Both the position numbers and the translations under genes were made by a program. A stretch of DNA of 64,000 nucleotides from Cohnella thailandensis (GTDB taxonomy: Bacteria; Bacillota; Bacilli; Paenibacillales; Paenibacillaceae), in the NCBI RefSeq assembly GCF_014212135.1, contig NZ_JACJVQ010000011.1:1-64000 (forward strand), written 5' to 3'. The notes beneath the pieces were generated by a model. That model was not told the origin of the DNA. It was given only the letters and a program-made list of their open reading frames with translations, and searched no databases. The number at the start of each line of letters is the position of its first letter. Position 1 is the first letter of the stretch. This document shows positions 16,301 through 23,098 of this stretch, piece after piece.

Positions 16301-17203
16301 GCTAGGCTGGGAGACCGGAGAGGAGCTTCCGTCCGGCTTGGCGACGACATAGAAGGAATAGGCCAATACCGCGTCCTTAAGGTTTGTCGGAGAGTACAAT
16401 TCCTTCCATGTGTAGGAAGTGCTCTTCGTCTCGGCAATTTTCTCGTCGCCCTTTCCGTCGCCGGTTTCGTTCACCCGGTACACCTCATAGGCGTATCCGT
16501 CTCCGTAAAGAGGCTTGTCCCATTCGAGGCTGACGGAAGTATCCGTTTGGGCCGTCTTTCTAAGATGGGTCGGAGCCCATTGATAGGATAACTTAACATT
16601 GTCAAAGTAAGCCGTTCCTTTGGCATTCGCTTCATAAGCCTTGATGTCAAGCTCAACCTTGGCATAACGAGTGCCTTCCGGAGCGATTCCGTTAAGGAGC
16701 ACCGTTTCAAAATCGCCGTTCGGTTGATAAATGTTTTTGCTAAAATGGGCGATATACGCTTCCTCGTAATTCAGATCGACAACGTCGAATTTCTCATCAT
16801 AGAAATCGATCCGCACGGTAACCAGAGTAGGCAGCGTCGCATCGGTCGATTCGAAGAATACGTCGGTTGCCAGCTGGAAAGGTTGATTGGGCTTGGCTTC
16901 GACCACTTGATGGGCTTCCGCCACTCCCCATTGCACCGGAATTTGGTCCGCATGGATTTTCAACACGCGGTTCCCCGGCTCGGTTGGCGAATCGACGACT
17001 TCGATATCGTCGGTCGAAGGCCATTTTTCCCAAGAAGCGATCGTTCTCGGAGGCTCCGGAGCCTCTTCGAACGTGCCGTTGCCTAACAAATTGACATCGT
17101 ACTCTTCGGGTTTGCCCTCAACGGTAGAAGCCTTTAGGTAATTCGCGGGAACGAACGAAAAGAATAGAACGACGATTAGACACCATCTGGCTGCAAGCTT
17201 CAT
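13367..17203 (-). CDS. S-layer-anchored SGNH hydrolase with Fn3 repeats
   Basis: A 1278-residue secreted protein with an N-terminal signal peptide (LIVVLFFSFVPANYLKA). Order: a beta-sandwich carbohydrate-binding-like domain (about 35-205), an Fn3 domain (215-305), an SGNH/GDSL hydrolase (about 312-510) with MPVGDSLTLGYP, LMAGTNYMM and the Asp-x-x-His motif DDIHPNADG, four further Fn3 domains (520-880), a Gly-rich linker near 890-900, a beta-rich domain, and three SLH repeats (about 1096-1278; for example FEDIASHWARKEIESLA). SLH repeats bind pyruvylated secondary wall polymer, so the esterase is displayed on the surface, probably deacetylating polysaccharide. An operator-like site at 17283-17299 places it in the putative regulon. 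Confidence 0.88.
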   Translation of the reverse strand: MKLAARWCLIVVLFFSFVPANYLKASTVEGKPEEYDVNLLGNGTFEEAPEPPRTIASWEKWPSTDDIEVVDSPTEPGNRVLKIHADQIPVQWGVAEAHQVVEAKPNQPFQLATDVFFESTDATLPTLVTVRIDFYDEKFDVVDLNYEEAYIAHFSKNIYQPNGDFETVLLNGIAPEGTRYAKVELDIKAYEANAKGTAYFDNVKLSYQWAPTHLRKTAQTDTSVSLEWDKPLYGDGYAYEVYRVNETGDGKGDEKIAETKSTSYTWKELYSPTNLKDAVLAYSFYVVAKPDGSSSPVSQPSNTLRIATQKPANTISIMPVGDSLTLGYPIPPGYRGPLWELLQAESSDVLFVGSVKDNEADKAGFDPDHEGHPGYTTEQIAEVVDSQVPVYAPDYVLLMAGTNYMMHYSNQAGHMKGMIERITDSLPDTYVITAAIPDIYLFDNTLIPLVRQYNEELKEVVRELREEGKKVGIVDMNSMVTSQYYQDPGNDDIHPNADGYKVMAEVWYDAIDAVINTGDVAGGIPTKPVLNEPVLSEDHSAVELSWQEASDNIGVDRYKIYVNDVEKASVTGATYGVVTNLAPSTTYYFSVAAVDKAGNQSVSDKVRIDTPAAIDLSPPSTPAGLTASDITHNGVTLSWTSSADDVGIREYRIGYGDSAVSVTNVVYDSDNRIRYELTGLSPETPYEFNVKAIDHAGNASEASEPVSIETMAAPPSGLRVEAKTTTGVTLTWNEATDKDGIAEYRIYRQDSPVVTTDRTSYSFEGLTPGQTYSFQVTAVDTKQNETLKSGSLDVKMELQAPLGLNMTQNTLRSIDIQWPPVGGATGYHVYLDGKRVATTTDTAYHAEGLTPDTKYSFAVQSIFGEGLESEIGAAIEFSTGKIPDSPPPGGGGGGGGGGAAPSPSESAAKYETTDKGIKLTLVPDAEEALKSLNGTETRLAFDIPSDKPFDLLEFGLDGAVWKLAAEKQKPIVIRMGGFAVELSPGWLKVEEKDKLTFTIAKRSLDRDNVSSGQSLKPISNAFAITVQRNGVQVAELAKPARLSLPTTEKPDADLSGVYLLDETKGTWIYLGGTVDAGALKLEMSHFSEVAVLTSVKTFEDIASHWARKEIESLAARQIVTGVTSDRFDPAGEVTRAEFAVMLARALKLDAANEQLPFEDLHEDDWYYDAIAAAYRAGWIQGVGGNRLAPADRITREEMAVLIEKAYAYAKGGTAGSNELIEELPFRDSAEVSEWAAESVRLATSQGLIQGIDGSFKPKLYADRAQAAVMIGRLLKSTD

Positions 17204-17282
17204 TGATATCTCCCTTCATTTTTCCTATTCTCCCTAAATCGTCAAAGATGCGGCAACAGGAGGCGGCTTTGGGAGGAATTTA

Positions 17283-17299
17283 TGTTACTGATTGTATCA
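17283..17299 (-). promoter_or_regulatory. Operator-like site upstream of the SLH esterase gene
   Basis: Plus-strand TGTTACTGATTGTATCA has one perfect and one weaker half-site of the consensus and lies 80 bp upstream of the start. A second degenerate copy ends in GGTATCA at 17332-17348, close to a TCGACA -35-like box (17352-17357). The spacing is looser than at the other promoters. Confidence 0.5.
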
Positions 17300-17392
17300 T
17301 CACGCTCGCATTTCGGTAAATAATGTTATTTTGTAACGTTTGGTATCATCATGTCGAAATAAAAAGGATAATCATTAGAATTCATTAATAAA

Positions 17393-17418
17393 GGTCAACC
17401 AGAAATCTCTGGCTGACC
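17393..17418 (-). terminator. Terminator of the sugar-modification operon
   Basis: Stem GGTCAACCAGA/TCTGGCTGACC (17393-17418), followed leftward by TTTATTAAT. It lies 33 bp beyond the stop of the GT2 gene. Confidence 0.75.
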
Positions 17419-17450
17419 CGATTCGGATATGTCCGCCCTGCCCATGCTCG

Positions 17451-18311
17451 TTATTTTTGTCTGTTCAAGGCCACTTGGCAGGCAGTCACGTAGAAACGCG
17501 GCTGAAGCATGAGCCAAGTGTTCAGCCGCACTGCCTTGGCCAGAGCGCCCCAATTGCCCGAGCCTTTGGCATACCGCATATAGCTATAGCTTTTGATTCG
17601 ATCCGGATTGCCGATATCCGCCAATTTCTTCTCGGCGATATGCAGCTCGCTCTTCAGCATCTTGTCTACGTTCCGGGATTGGTTGGCGTCATGCAGCCGA
17701 TAGCTCAAGAGGTACCGGTCAAGGAAGACGAGCTTGCCGCCGCGGGCGTGGCGGAGCCACATGTCCCAATCGTCGGCTTGATCCGCGGACACGTCGAACC
17801 CCCCGATAGCGGCAAGCGAGTCGCGTTTTAACAGCACCTGGGAGGAAGTGCACAGCTGGTTGCCTTTAAGCAGCGACTTCAGCGTTAATTTCGGTTTGTT
17901 GATCCGGTACATGCGGCGAATCACGCGCCCTTTGGCATCGATCCGGTAGCCGTTCACCGCCACTCCCGTGCTTCCCGTACGGACGATCTCCCGCACGGCC
18001 GACTCGATGAAGTCGGGTTCGATCACGTCGTCTTGATCCAGAAATAAAATATACTCGCCGGTCGCAAGCGACAATCCGCGATTGCGGGTAAACGTCGCTC
18101 CCCTGTTCTCCTGCTCCAGAATGCTCACTCTTGGATCTTTCATTTTCTCGATAATGCTTGCGGAAGCGTCCTTGGTGCCGTCGATGATGCATATCACTTC
18201 AAGATCGGCATGGGTCTGGTTTAACGCGCTGCGAAGCGTCTCCTCGATGTACCTCTCCCCGTTATAGATGGGAATGACCACGCTTACGAGGTTTTTCTCC
18301 CGTTTCGCCAT
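17451..18311 (-). CDS. Family 2 glycosyltransferase
   Basis: A 286-residue GT2 (GT-A fold): VSVVIPIYNGERYIEETLRS at the start, ADLEVICIIDGTKD, and the acidic metal motif YILFLDQDDVIEPDF, followed by GGFDVSADQADDWDMWLRHA, a typical acceptor-side block. It probably adds one sugar to the lipid-linked repeat unit of the exopolysaccharide. The start at 18309-18311 follows GAAGGAAGG. A longer frame covers the end of the VanZ gene and is not needed, although a 50-bp overlap remains. It is the last gene of the leftward operon from 22750 and is followed by a terminator. Confidence 0.85.
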   Translation of the reverse strand: MAKREKNLVSVVIPIYNGERYIEETLRSALNQTHADLEVICIIDGTKDASASIIEKMKDPRVSILEQENRGATFTRNRGLSLATGEYILFLDQDDVIEPDFIESAVREIVRTGSTGVAVNGYRIDAKGRVIRRMYRINKPKLTLKSLLKGNQLCTSSQVLLKRDSLAAIGGFDVSADQADDWDMWLRHARGGKLVFLDRYLLSYRLHDANQSRNVDKMLKSELHIAEKKLADIGNPDRIKSYSYMRYAKGSGNWGALAKAVRLNTWLMLQPRFYVTACQVALNRQK

Positions 18312-18747
18312 ATTCGATGCGCCTTCCTTCTTTGCTTTTCCAATTTCGTAGCTTTCGAGCGGCAGCGTAATAGATGAGGAGCGCGACGCCGGCTCCCGCC
18401 GAATCGATCCCCGCATCCAGGATAGAGGGTCCTCTTCCTTCAACGAATACTTGATGAAGCTCATCCGTCACTCCGTAGGCCGAAGCGCCGATCCATGCCA
18501 ACCAATAGGACCGCTTGGCTTCGTTCAGCATGGATTTAATAAAGACCGCAAGCAACGCGAACAGGAGGAAATGCGCGCTCTTCCTCGACAAGTAGTTAAG
18601 CGCGTTAACGACTTGCCCGTCGGAGATCCCGAAGAAGGCCGCGATTTTACCGTCGGTGCTTGCGGATGTAAATAAAGGCGATTGCGTGAAGTAGAATATG
18701 ATTCCACACCACAGGATAGGGATCATAACCCAAATCTTTCTTTTCAT
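18262..18747 (-). CDS. VanZ family membrane protein
   Basis: A 161-residue protein with an N-terminal hydrophobic segment (VMIPILWCGIIFYFTQSP), a second helix (FLLFALLAVFIKSML) and the VanZ hallmark YGVTDELHQVFVEGRGPSILD followed by a last helix. VanZ proteins are small membrane proteins, first known from teicoplanin resistance, now often seen in polysaccharide loci without a known reaction. It lies 12 bp after the SDR gene within the operon. Confidence 0.85.
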   Translation of the reverse strand: MKRKIWVMIPILWCGIIFYFTQSPLFTSASTDGKIAAFFGISDGQVVNALNYLSRKSAHFLLFALLAVFIKSMLNEAKRSYWLAWIGASAYGVTDELHQVFVEGRGPSILDAGIDSAGAGVALLIYYAAARKLRNWKSKEGRRIEYGETGEKPRKRGHSHL

Positions 18748-18759
18748 GAAACGGGGGGG

Positions 18760-19791
18760 TTATCCGACGGAGATGATGCCACCGTACATCTCGCATTCCT
18801 TAATGATCTTATGCCACTTCGACAGCTCTTGGTACCAGCCCAGCGTGATGGTTTGTTCGTTCTTGACGAGCCCGCCGGTGACGAGCTTGTCGTAGATTTC
18901 GAGCGCCCCGTCCGCCGCCGTCCATTTTGCCTTCCAGTTCAGCGTCTTCTCGATCTTCTCGAAGTTGACCCGGTAAGAGCGATGATCCGGATCGCCATAC
19001 CACGAGATGGTCACGTCGATGGGAAGCGCTTCGGCGATCTCTTCCGCCAATTGTCCCAATTGATAATTGTTCCGGTCGGAGCCGACATTGAAAATTTGGC
19101 CGTTGATCGCCGTCTCCTCGGCTTCCAGCAGCAGGCACATGACGTCCGTCGTATCCTGCACGTGCACCATCGGTCTCCACTGCGTCCCGTCTCTCATGAG
19201 AGGGATATCGCCCTTCTCCCATGCTCCGAGCGTCATCCCGTTGATCGCCAGATCGAACCTCATTCTTGGCGAATATCCGTATACGGTCGCCTGCCTGATC
19301 ACGACAGCCGTGAAGGTAGCATCGGCAAGAGGAAGGATGTCGCGCTCCGCCTGCTCGTTCGCTTTGGCGTAGGTCGTCAGCGGATTGGTCGGCGACAGCT
19401 CGTCGACGATGACTCCGTTGTCCTGGAAGCCGTAAATGCTGCAGGAGGAAGGGAGAATGTACCGCCTTACGCCGGCTTGCTTCGCGAGCCTGGCGCAATT
19501 GGCCCGGGCAAGGTGGTTGATCTGATAGGTAGCCTCCTGGAACAATTCCCCGCTCGGATCGTTCGATATCGCGACCAGGTCGATGACGGCATCCACGTCT
19601 TCGAAGTGCTCCTCCGTCAACCTTCTGCAGTCTTCTTTGATCAAGGTCAGGTTGCCGTGCGAGGACAACTTATCGGTTCCGAAGAAAAACCGGTCGATCG
19701 CCTTCACGTGATAGCCTTTATTCAGCAGCTTAGGAACCAGCACGCTGCCGATATATCCGCCTGCTCCGGTAACTAATACAGTCTTCGCCAT
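18760..19791 (-). CDS. NAD-dependent epimerase/dehydratase (extended SDR)
   Basis: A 343-residue extended SDR with TGAGGYIGSVL, DLVAISNDPS, a Ser-containing strand LPSSCSIYG and a Y-x-x-x-K in TTYAKANEQAE. The QWRPMVHVQD motif is typical of nucleotide-sugar epimerase/dehydratase relatives. The exact sugar is not evident. It is coupled to RmlC by 2 bp, so it probably acts on the same class of keto-sugar nucleotide. Confidence 0.8.
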   Translation of the reverse strand: MAKTVLVTGAGGYIGSVLVPKLLNKGYHVKAIDRFFFGTDKLSSHGNLTLIKEDCRRLTEEHFEDVDAVIDLVAISNDPSGELFQEATYQINHLARANCARLAKQAGVRRYILPSSCSIYGFQDNGVIVDELSPTNPLTTYAKANEQAERDILPLADATFTAVVIRQATVYGYSPRMRFDLAINGMTLGAWEKGDIPLMRDGTQWRPMVHVQDTTDVMCLLLEAEETAINGQIFNVGSDRNNYQLGQLAEEIAEALPIDVTISWYGDPDHRSYRVNFEKIEKTLNWKAKWTAADGALEIYDKLVTGGLVKNEQTITLGWYQELSKWHKIIKECEMYGGIISVG

Positions 19792-19793
19792 GT

Positions 19794-20363
19794 TTATCCT
19801 GCCTCCGTATATTCGGTTTCAAGCTGTTTGACATAGTCCTTGAATGAAGGTTGCTTGCGGTCCTTCTCCGATAGAATCGGGTCCGTCGTCGGCCAATCGA
19901 TGCCGAGGTCCGGATCGTTCCACAGAATGCCGCTGTCGTGCTCTTGCGAGTAATATTCATCCACTTTATAGAGAACCTGAGTATTCGGCTTTAAGGTGCA
20001 GAACCCATGGGCGAAGCCTTTGGGGACGACAAGCTGAAGCTTGTTGTCCTCTGAGAGCTCGACTCCGACCCATTCGCCGAACGTAGGAGAGCCTTTTCTC
20101 AAGTCCACGGCGACGTCGTAGATGGCTCCCGTAAGCACCCTTACGATTTTCGTTTGGGCTTTGGGGTGGTTCTGAAAGTGAAGGCCGCGAATGACGCCGA
20201 CCTGGGCAGACAGAGAATGATTATCCTGAATCAGATCGAATGTCAGCCCCAGCTCTTCGAATTTCTTCTTGTTGTAGCTTTCCATGAAAAATCCCCGATG
20301 GTCGCCGAACACGTCCGGCTCGACGATGAACACGTCTTTGATTTTCGTCTCAACCAGCTTCAA
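19794..20363 (-). CDS. rfbC: dTDP-4-dehydrorhamnose 3,5-epimerase family protein
   Basis: A 189-residue cupin of the RmlC family. Evidence: FGDHRGFFMESYN, QDNHSLSAQVGVIRGLHFQ with the catalytic His, VRVLTGAIYDVAVDLR, VPKGFAHGF and LYKVDEYYSQEHDSGILWND. The chosen TTG at 20361-20363 follows GGGAGGTC and gives the normal family length. The longer frame overlaps the oxidase gene. It is the only RmlC in the window, so it either supplies the third step of dTDP-rhamnose synthesis or serves a related sugar made by its operon neighbours. Confidence 0.9.
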   Translation of the reverse strand: MKLVETKIKDVFIVEPDVFGDHRGFFMESYNKKKFEELGLTFDLIQDNHSLSAQVGVIRGLHFQNHPKAQTKIVRVLTGAIYDVAVDLRKGSPTFGEWVGVELSEDNKLQLVVPKGFAHGFCTLKPNTQVLYKVDEYYSQEHDSGILWNDPDLGIDWPTTDPILSEKDRKQPSFKDYVKQLETEYTEAG

Positions 20364-21570
20364 CTTTTTGACCTCCCTGTTTCTCGCGGATGGCATCCAC
20401 CACGTATTGGGCAAACGGAAACGAACAAGTGAATGCCGGCGAAACCGCGTTTAAAATATGCATCGAACGATGGTCCCCTTCGATGACGAAGTCCTGCAGA
20501 AGCTCGAGCGTCTCCTTGTTCAGAAGCTGGGCGCGAATGCCCGGTCTCATAAAATCGCCGAAGCCTTCGCTGTCGATCTTCTTGACCATCTTCAAGGACA
20601 AGCCGATAAAGTGACTCTTGACGTACTTTCTCATCTCCTCGAAGGCCAAGGTTCTGAAGTTGAAGGCATTCGTGAAGAACAGCTTCATTTCGAACTTGAG
20701 GACGGACAGAAATTCGCCGAGCTTGAAATTGGACAACCCCTTGTAATTCTCGCGCCAGAAGGCGGGAATGGCGGTCGGCCCGATCTTGATGCTGCCGTCC
20801 ACCGTTTTGGTAAAATGGACTCCCAGGAAGGGGTTCTTCAAATTAGGCACCGGATAGACGTTCGTTTGGAGATCCGTTTTGTTTTTGGCGTATTTCAAAT
20901 AGATCCCCTTGAACGGAATGATCGTGTACGCCAAGCCGAAGCCGGCCTCGTGCGCGATTTTGTCCGCATACAACCCTGCCGCGTTGATAAAGTATGCACA
21001 TTCGAACACTTCGTCGCCGGCATGGACCCGGCCGTCTTTCTGGCTTTTGTACGGACAGTTAAAGAAGATCTCCACCCCGCTCGCGGTGATTTCTTCCTTG
21101 AGCTTGGCGCATACTTCCACGGGGTCGACCGTGGACGTCGTCGGAGAATATAGAGCCTTCTTGAACGTTTTGACGTTCGGATCGATGAGGTGAAGCTCGT
21201 TCTCGTTCAGCCAGCGAAGATCGACCCCGTTGCGGTCCGCCCGTCTCTTCAGCTCATACAGGCCCTGCAGCTCCTCCTCGCTGGTAGCGACGACGATCTT
21301 CCCGCATTTGTTGATCTTCAGGCCGTTCTCTTCGCAATATCGCGTCATGGCTTGATTGCCCTCTCGGGTAAACTTCGCCTTGAGGCTGTCGGCCGAATAA
21401 TAGAAGCCCGCGTGCAGGACGCCGCTGTTTCTGCCGCTGCTGTGTTGGGCGACGTCGGCCTCTTTCTCGATGATGGCTATCTTCCGTTCGGGAAACCTCC
21501 GTCTCAGCTCCCTGGCGATCGTGAGTCCGATGATGCCCCCGCCGACGATGAGATAATCGACATATCGCAT
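20350..21570 (-). CDS. lhgO: L-2-hydroxyglutarate oxidase family FAD oxidoreductase
   Basis: A 406-residue DAO/LhgO family flavoprotein: FAD motif DYLIVGGGIIGLTIARELRR, IIEKEADVAQHSSGRNSGVL and HAGFYYSADSLKAKF, which are LhgO hallmarks, and a C-terminal FMRPGIRAQLL block. The family oxidises L-2-hydroxyglutarate to 2-oxoglutarate. Its place between a COG4091 oxidoreductase and RmlC in a polysaccharide operon is unusual for a housekeeping catabolic enzyme and suggests a related 2-hydroxyacid or sugar-acid substrate. It lies 13 bp downstream of the previous gene, and its end overlaps rfbC by 14 bp. Confidence 0.85.
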   Translation of the reverse strand: MRYVDYLIVGGGIIGLTIARELRRRFPERKIAIIEKEADVAQHSSGRNSGVLHAGFYYSADSLKAKFTREGNQAMTRYCEENGLKINKCGKIVVATSEEELQGLYELKRRADRNGVDLRWLNENELHLIDPNVKTFKKALYSPTTSTVDPVEVCAKLKEEITASGVEIFFNCPYKSQKDGRVHAGDEVFECAYFINAAGLYADKIAHEAGFGLAYTIIPFKGIYLKYAKNKTDLQTNVYPVPNLKNPFLGVHFTKTVDGSIKIGPTAIPAFWRENYKGLSNFKLGEFLSVLKFEMKLFFTNAFNFRTLAFEEMRKYVKSHFIGLSLKMVKKIDSEGFGDFMRPGIRAQLLNKETLELLQDFVIEGDHRSMHILNAVSPAFTCSFPFAQYVVDAIREKQGGQKVEAG

Positions 21571-21583
21571 ATAAGCCGCTCCT

Positions 21584-22750
21584 TTAAGCTATCTCTACGG
21601 ACGGATGCAATACGCTTTCCTTGATCTCCAGCCATGCCCGAAGCGCTAAGCTATTGGGAATCTCCACATCGTCGAAGGTGAGGATTTGGCCTTCGCGTAC
21701 CGGCCGGGTGATCACCGCATCCGACAGCAGTCCGATCGGCACATGCTCGGCGTGTCTGCCGATCTCGACGGCGATTCCCCTAACCTCGAAGCTGCCGATG
21801 CCGCGTTTGATCTCGTGACCGGGATAGAGATCCTGCTTGGCGACCGCCGCGGCGCTGATCCGGGGATGAGTGCCGTTGTTGAGAAGAACCCCTCCGCCGC
21901 TCAGGACTCTGCGGATCGTCTTCAGAATTTCCAGATGGCACAGATGATAGTTCACGAGAAGCGTGTAATAAGGTCCTTCGCCCATCTTGTAGTAGCGAAG
22001 CGCGTCTTTGTGCCGTTCGTCGATCTCGGCCGTGATGAATACGCCGGGCGGCGTCTTCGGCGAGAGGATGTAGTCGCTGACCGGATAGCCCAGCTCCCGG
22101 GCCTTGTCCGCAAGCTGTACCCCGCCGGAATGGGCGTCGTCGGACAGGACCCCGAGCAAGCCGTCCTCCGCGATGCCCGCTCCGAGGCCGTTCGCGACGA
22201 ACACCTGCTCGATCTGCACTTTCGTTCCATCCGTGAACGAAGTCGTCATCTCCAGGCTCGTGCCGTTCCGCTTCGACCAATATTCCATTTCTTCTTCGGT
22301 CGGGTCCAGCTTGAGGAAGCCCTTCACGTTCCCGTATACCAAAGGCTTGAAGCCCATTTGCTTGACGTTCTCGTGCAAAGCGGCCAAGCAACCCGGCTGG
22401 TCTCCTTCCGCTTCGGTAATGAGGCCTCGACGCGCGAAATAGGAGCCCGTCGTCACCTGGAGCTCGGAATTCATCGTAACGACCGGAATAGAAGCATTTA
22501 TCGCTTTATCGATGACGTCGGTTCCGTACAGCACGTCGCCGCTGCACTCGACGATCAAATCGGAGCTCTCGATCAGCTTGTCTGCGCTGTTCGTCAGCAG
22601 CTCGAAGCTGGGAAACCCTTGCATCGTTTGGATATCTCGCCTGGTCAGGATGCGGGAAATAACAAAATCAGGATCGTTCTCCAATGCCATGATCAATCCA
22701 CGACCGATAAGCCCGGTGCCGACTACGCCAATTCGTTTTACATTCGCCAT
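21584..22750 (-). CDS. Homoserine-dehydrogenase-like oxidoreductase with C-terminal SAF-like domain (COG4091 type)
   Basis: A 388-residue protein. An N-terminal Rossmann domain (RIGVVGTGLIGRGLIMALE) is followed by a dehydrogenase-like central region (VECSGDVLYGTDVIDKAI, NVKGFLKLDPTEEEM), and the C-terminal 90 residues (GLLSDAVITRPVREGQILTF) look like a SAF/antifreeze-type domain. This is the predicted homoserine dehydrogenase group COG4091, whose real substrate is not established. It is the first gene of the leftward sugar-modification operon, downstream of a two-operator promoter. Ribosome binding is unremarkable. Confidence 0.75.
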   Translation of the reverse strand: MANVKRIGVVGTGLIGRGLIMALENDPDFVISRILTRRDIQTMQGFPSFELLTNSADKLIESSDLIVECSGDVLYGTDVIDKAINASIPVVTMNSELQVTTGSYFARRGLITEAEGDQPGCLAALHENVKQMGFKPLVYGNVKGFLKLDPTEEEMEYWSKRNGTSLEMTTSFTDGTKVQIEQVFVANGLGAGIAEDGLLGVLSDDAHSGGVQLADKARELGYPVSDYILSPKTPPGVFITAEIDERHKDALRYYKMGEGPYYTLLVNYHLCHLEILKTIRRVLSGGGVLLNNGTHPRISAAAVAKQDLYPGHEIKRGIGSFEVRGIAVEIGRHAEHVPIGLLSDAVITRPVREGQILTFDDVEIPNSLALRAWLEIKESVLHPSVEIA

Positions 22751-22776
22751 TAGTGCATCCCCTCAATAACAATTTA

Positions 22777-22836
22777 TGATACTATTTGTATCATTTGCTC
22801 GATTATTACAGTACGATACAATTCGTGTCATGTCAA
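22777..22836 (-). promoter_or_regulatory. Promoter with two operators, sugar-modification operon
   Basis: Leftward: -35 TTGACA (22831-22836), a 17-bp spacer holding an imperfect operator (plus-strand CGATACAATTCGTGTCA, 22814-22830), and -10 TACTGT (22808-22813). A near-perfect operator TGATACTATTTGTATCA lies at 22777-22793, 37 bp downstream. Confidence 0.75.
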
Positions 22837-22899
22837 TAGCTTTTTTGGTTCAAAACCCCATTCCCGCAACAATAATCCCTATTCCTTAGCCCTCATAAA

Positions 22900-22982
22900 T
22901 AATACAATTCGTAACTAAACGCATATCCCTCCCCTTCCTTTTCATTCCGCATCAAAATATGATACAATACGTCTCATAAATA
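22900..22982 (+). promoter_or_regulatory. Operator sites upstream of the DUF4038 gene
   Basis: TAATACAATTCGTAACT (22900-22916, imperfect) and TGATACAATACGTCTCA (22960-22976, one perfect half-site) precede a TAAATA -10-like box at 22977-22982. The -35 is poor. The rest of the 348-bp divergent region 22751-23098 shows no gene. Confidence 0.5.
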
Positions 22983-23098
22983 ATGCAGCTCTCTAATATA
23001 AGGTTGAATTTCTTGAAGAGGGGAATAAATCTTGGGGAGAAGCTGTTAAACGGCGAAGGGAGTGTAAGGAGCTGAGAAGCAATCGAGCGGTCTTTGTC

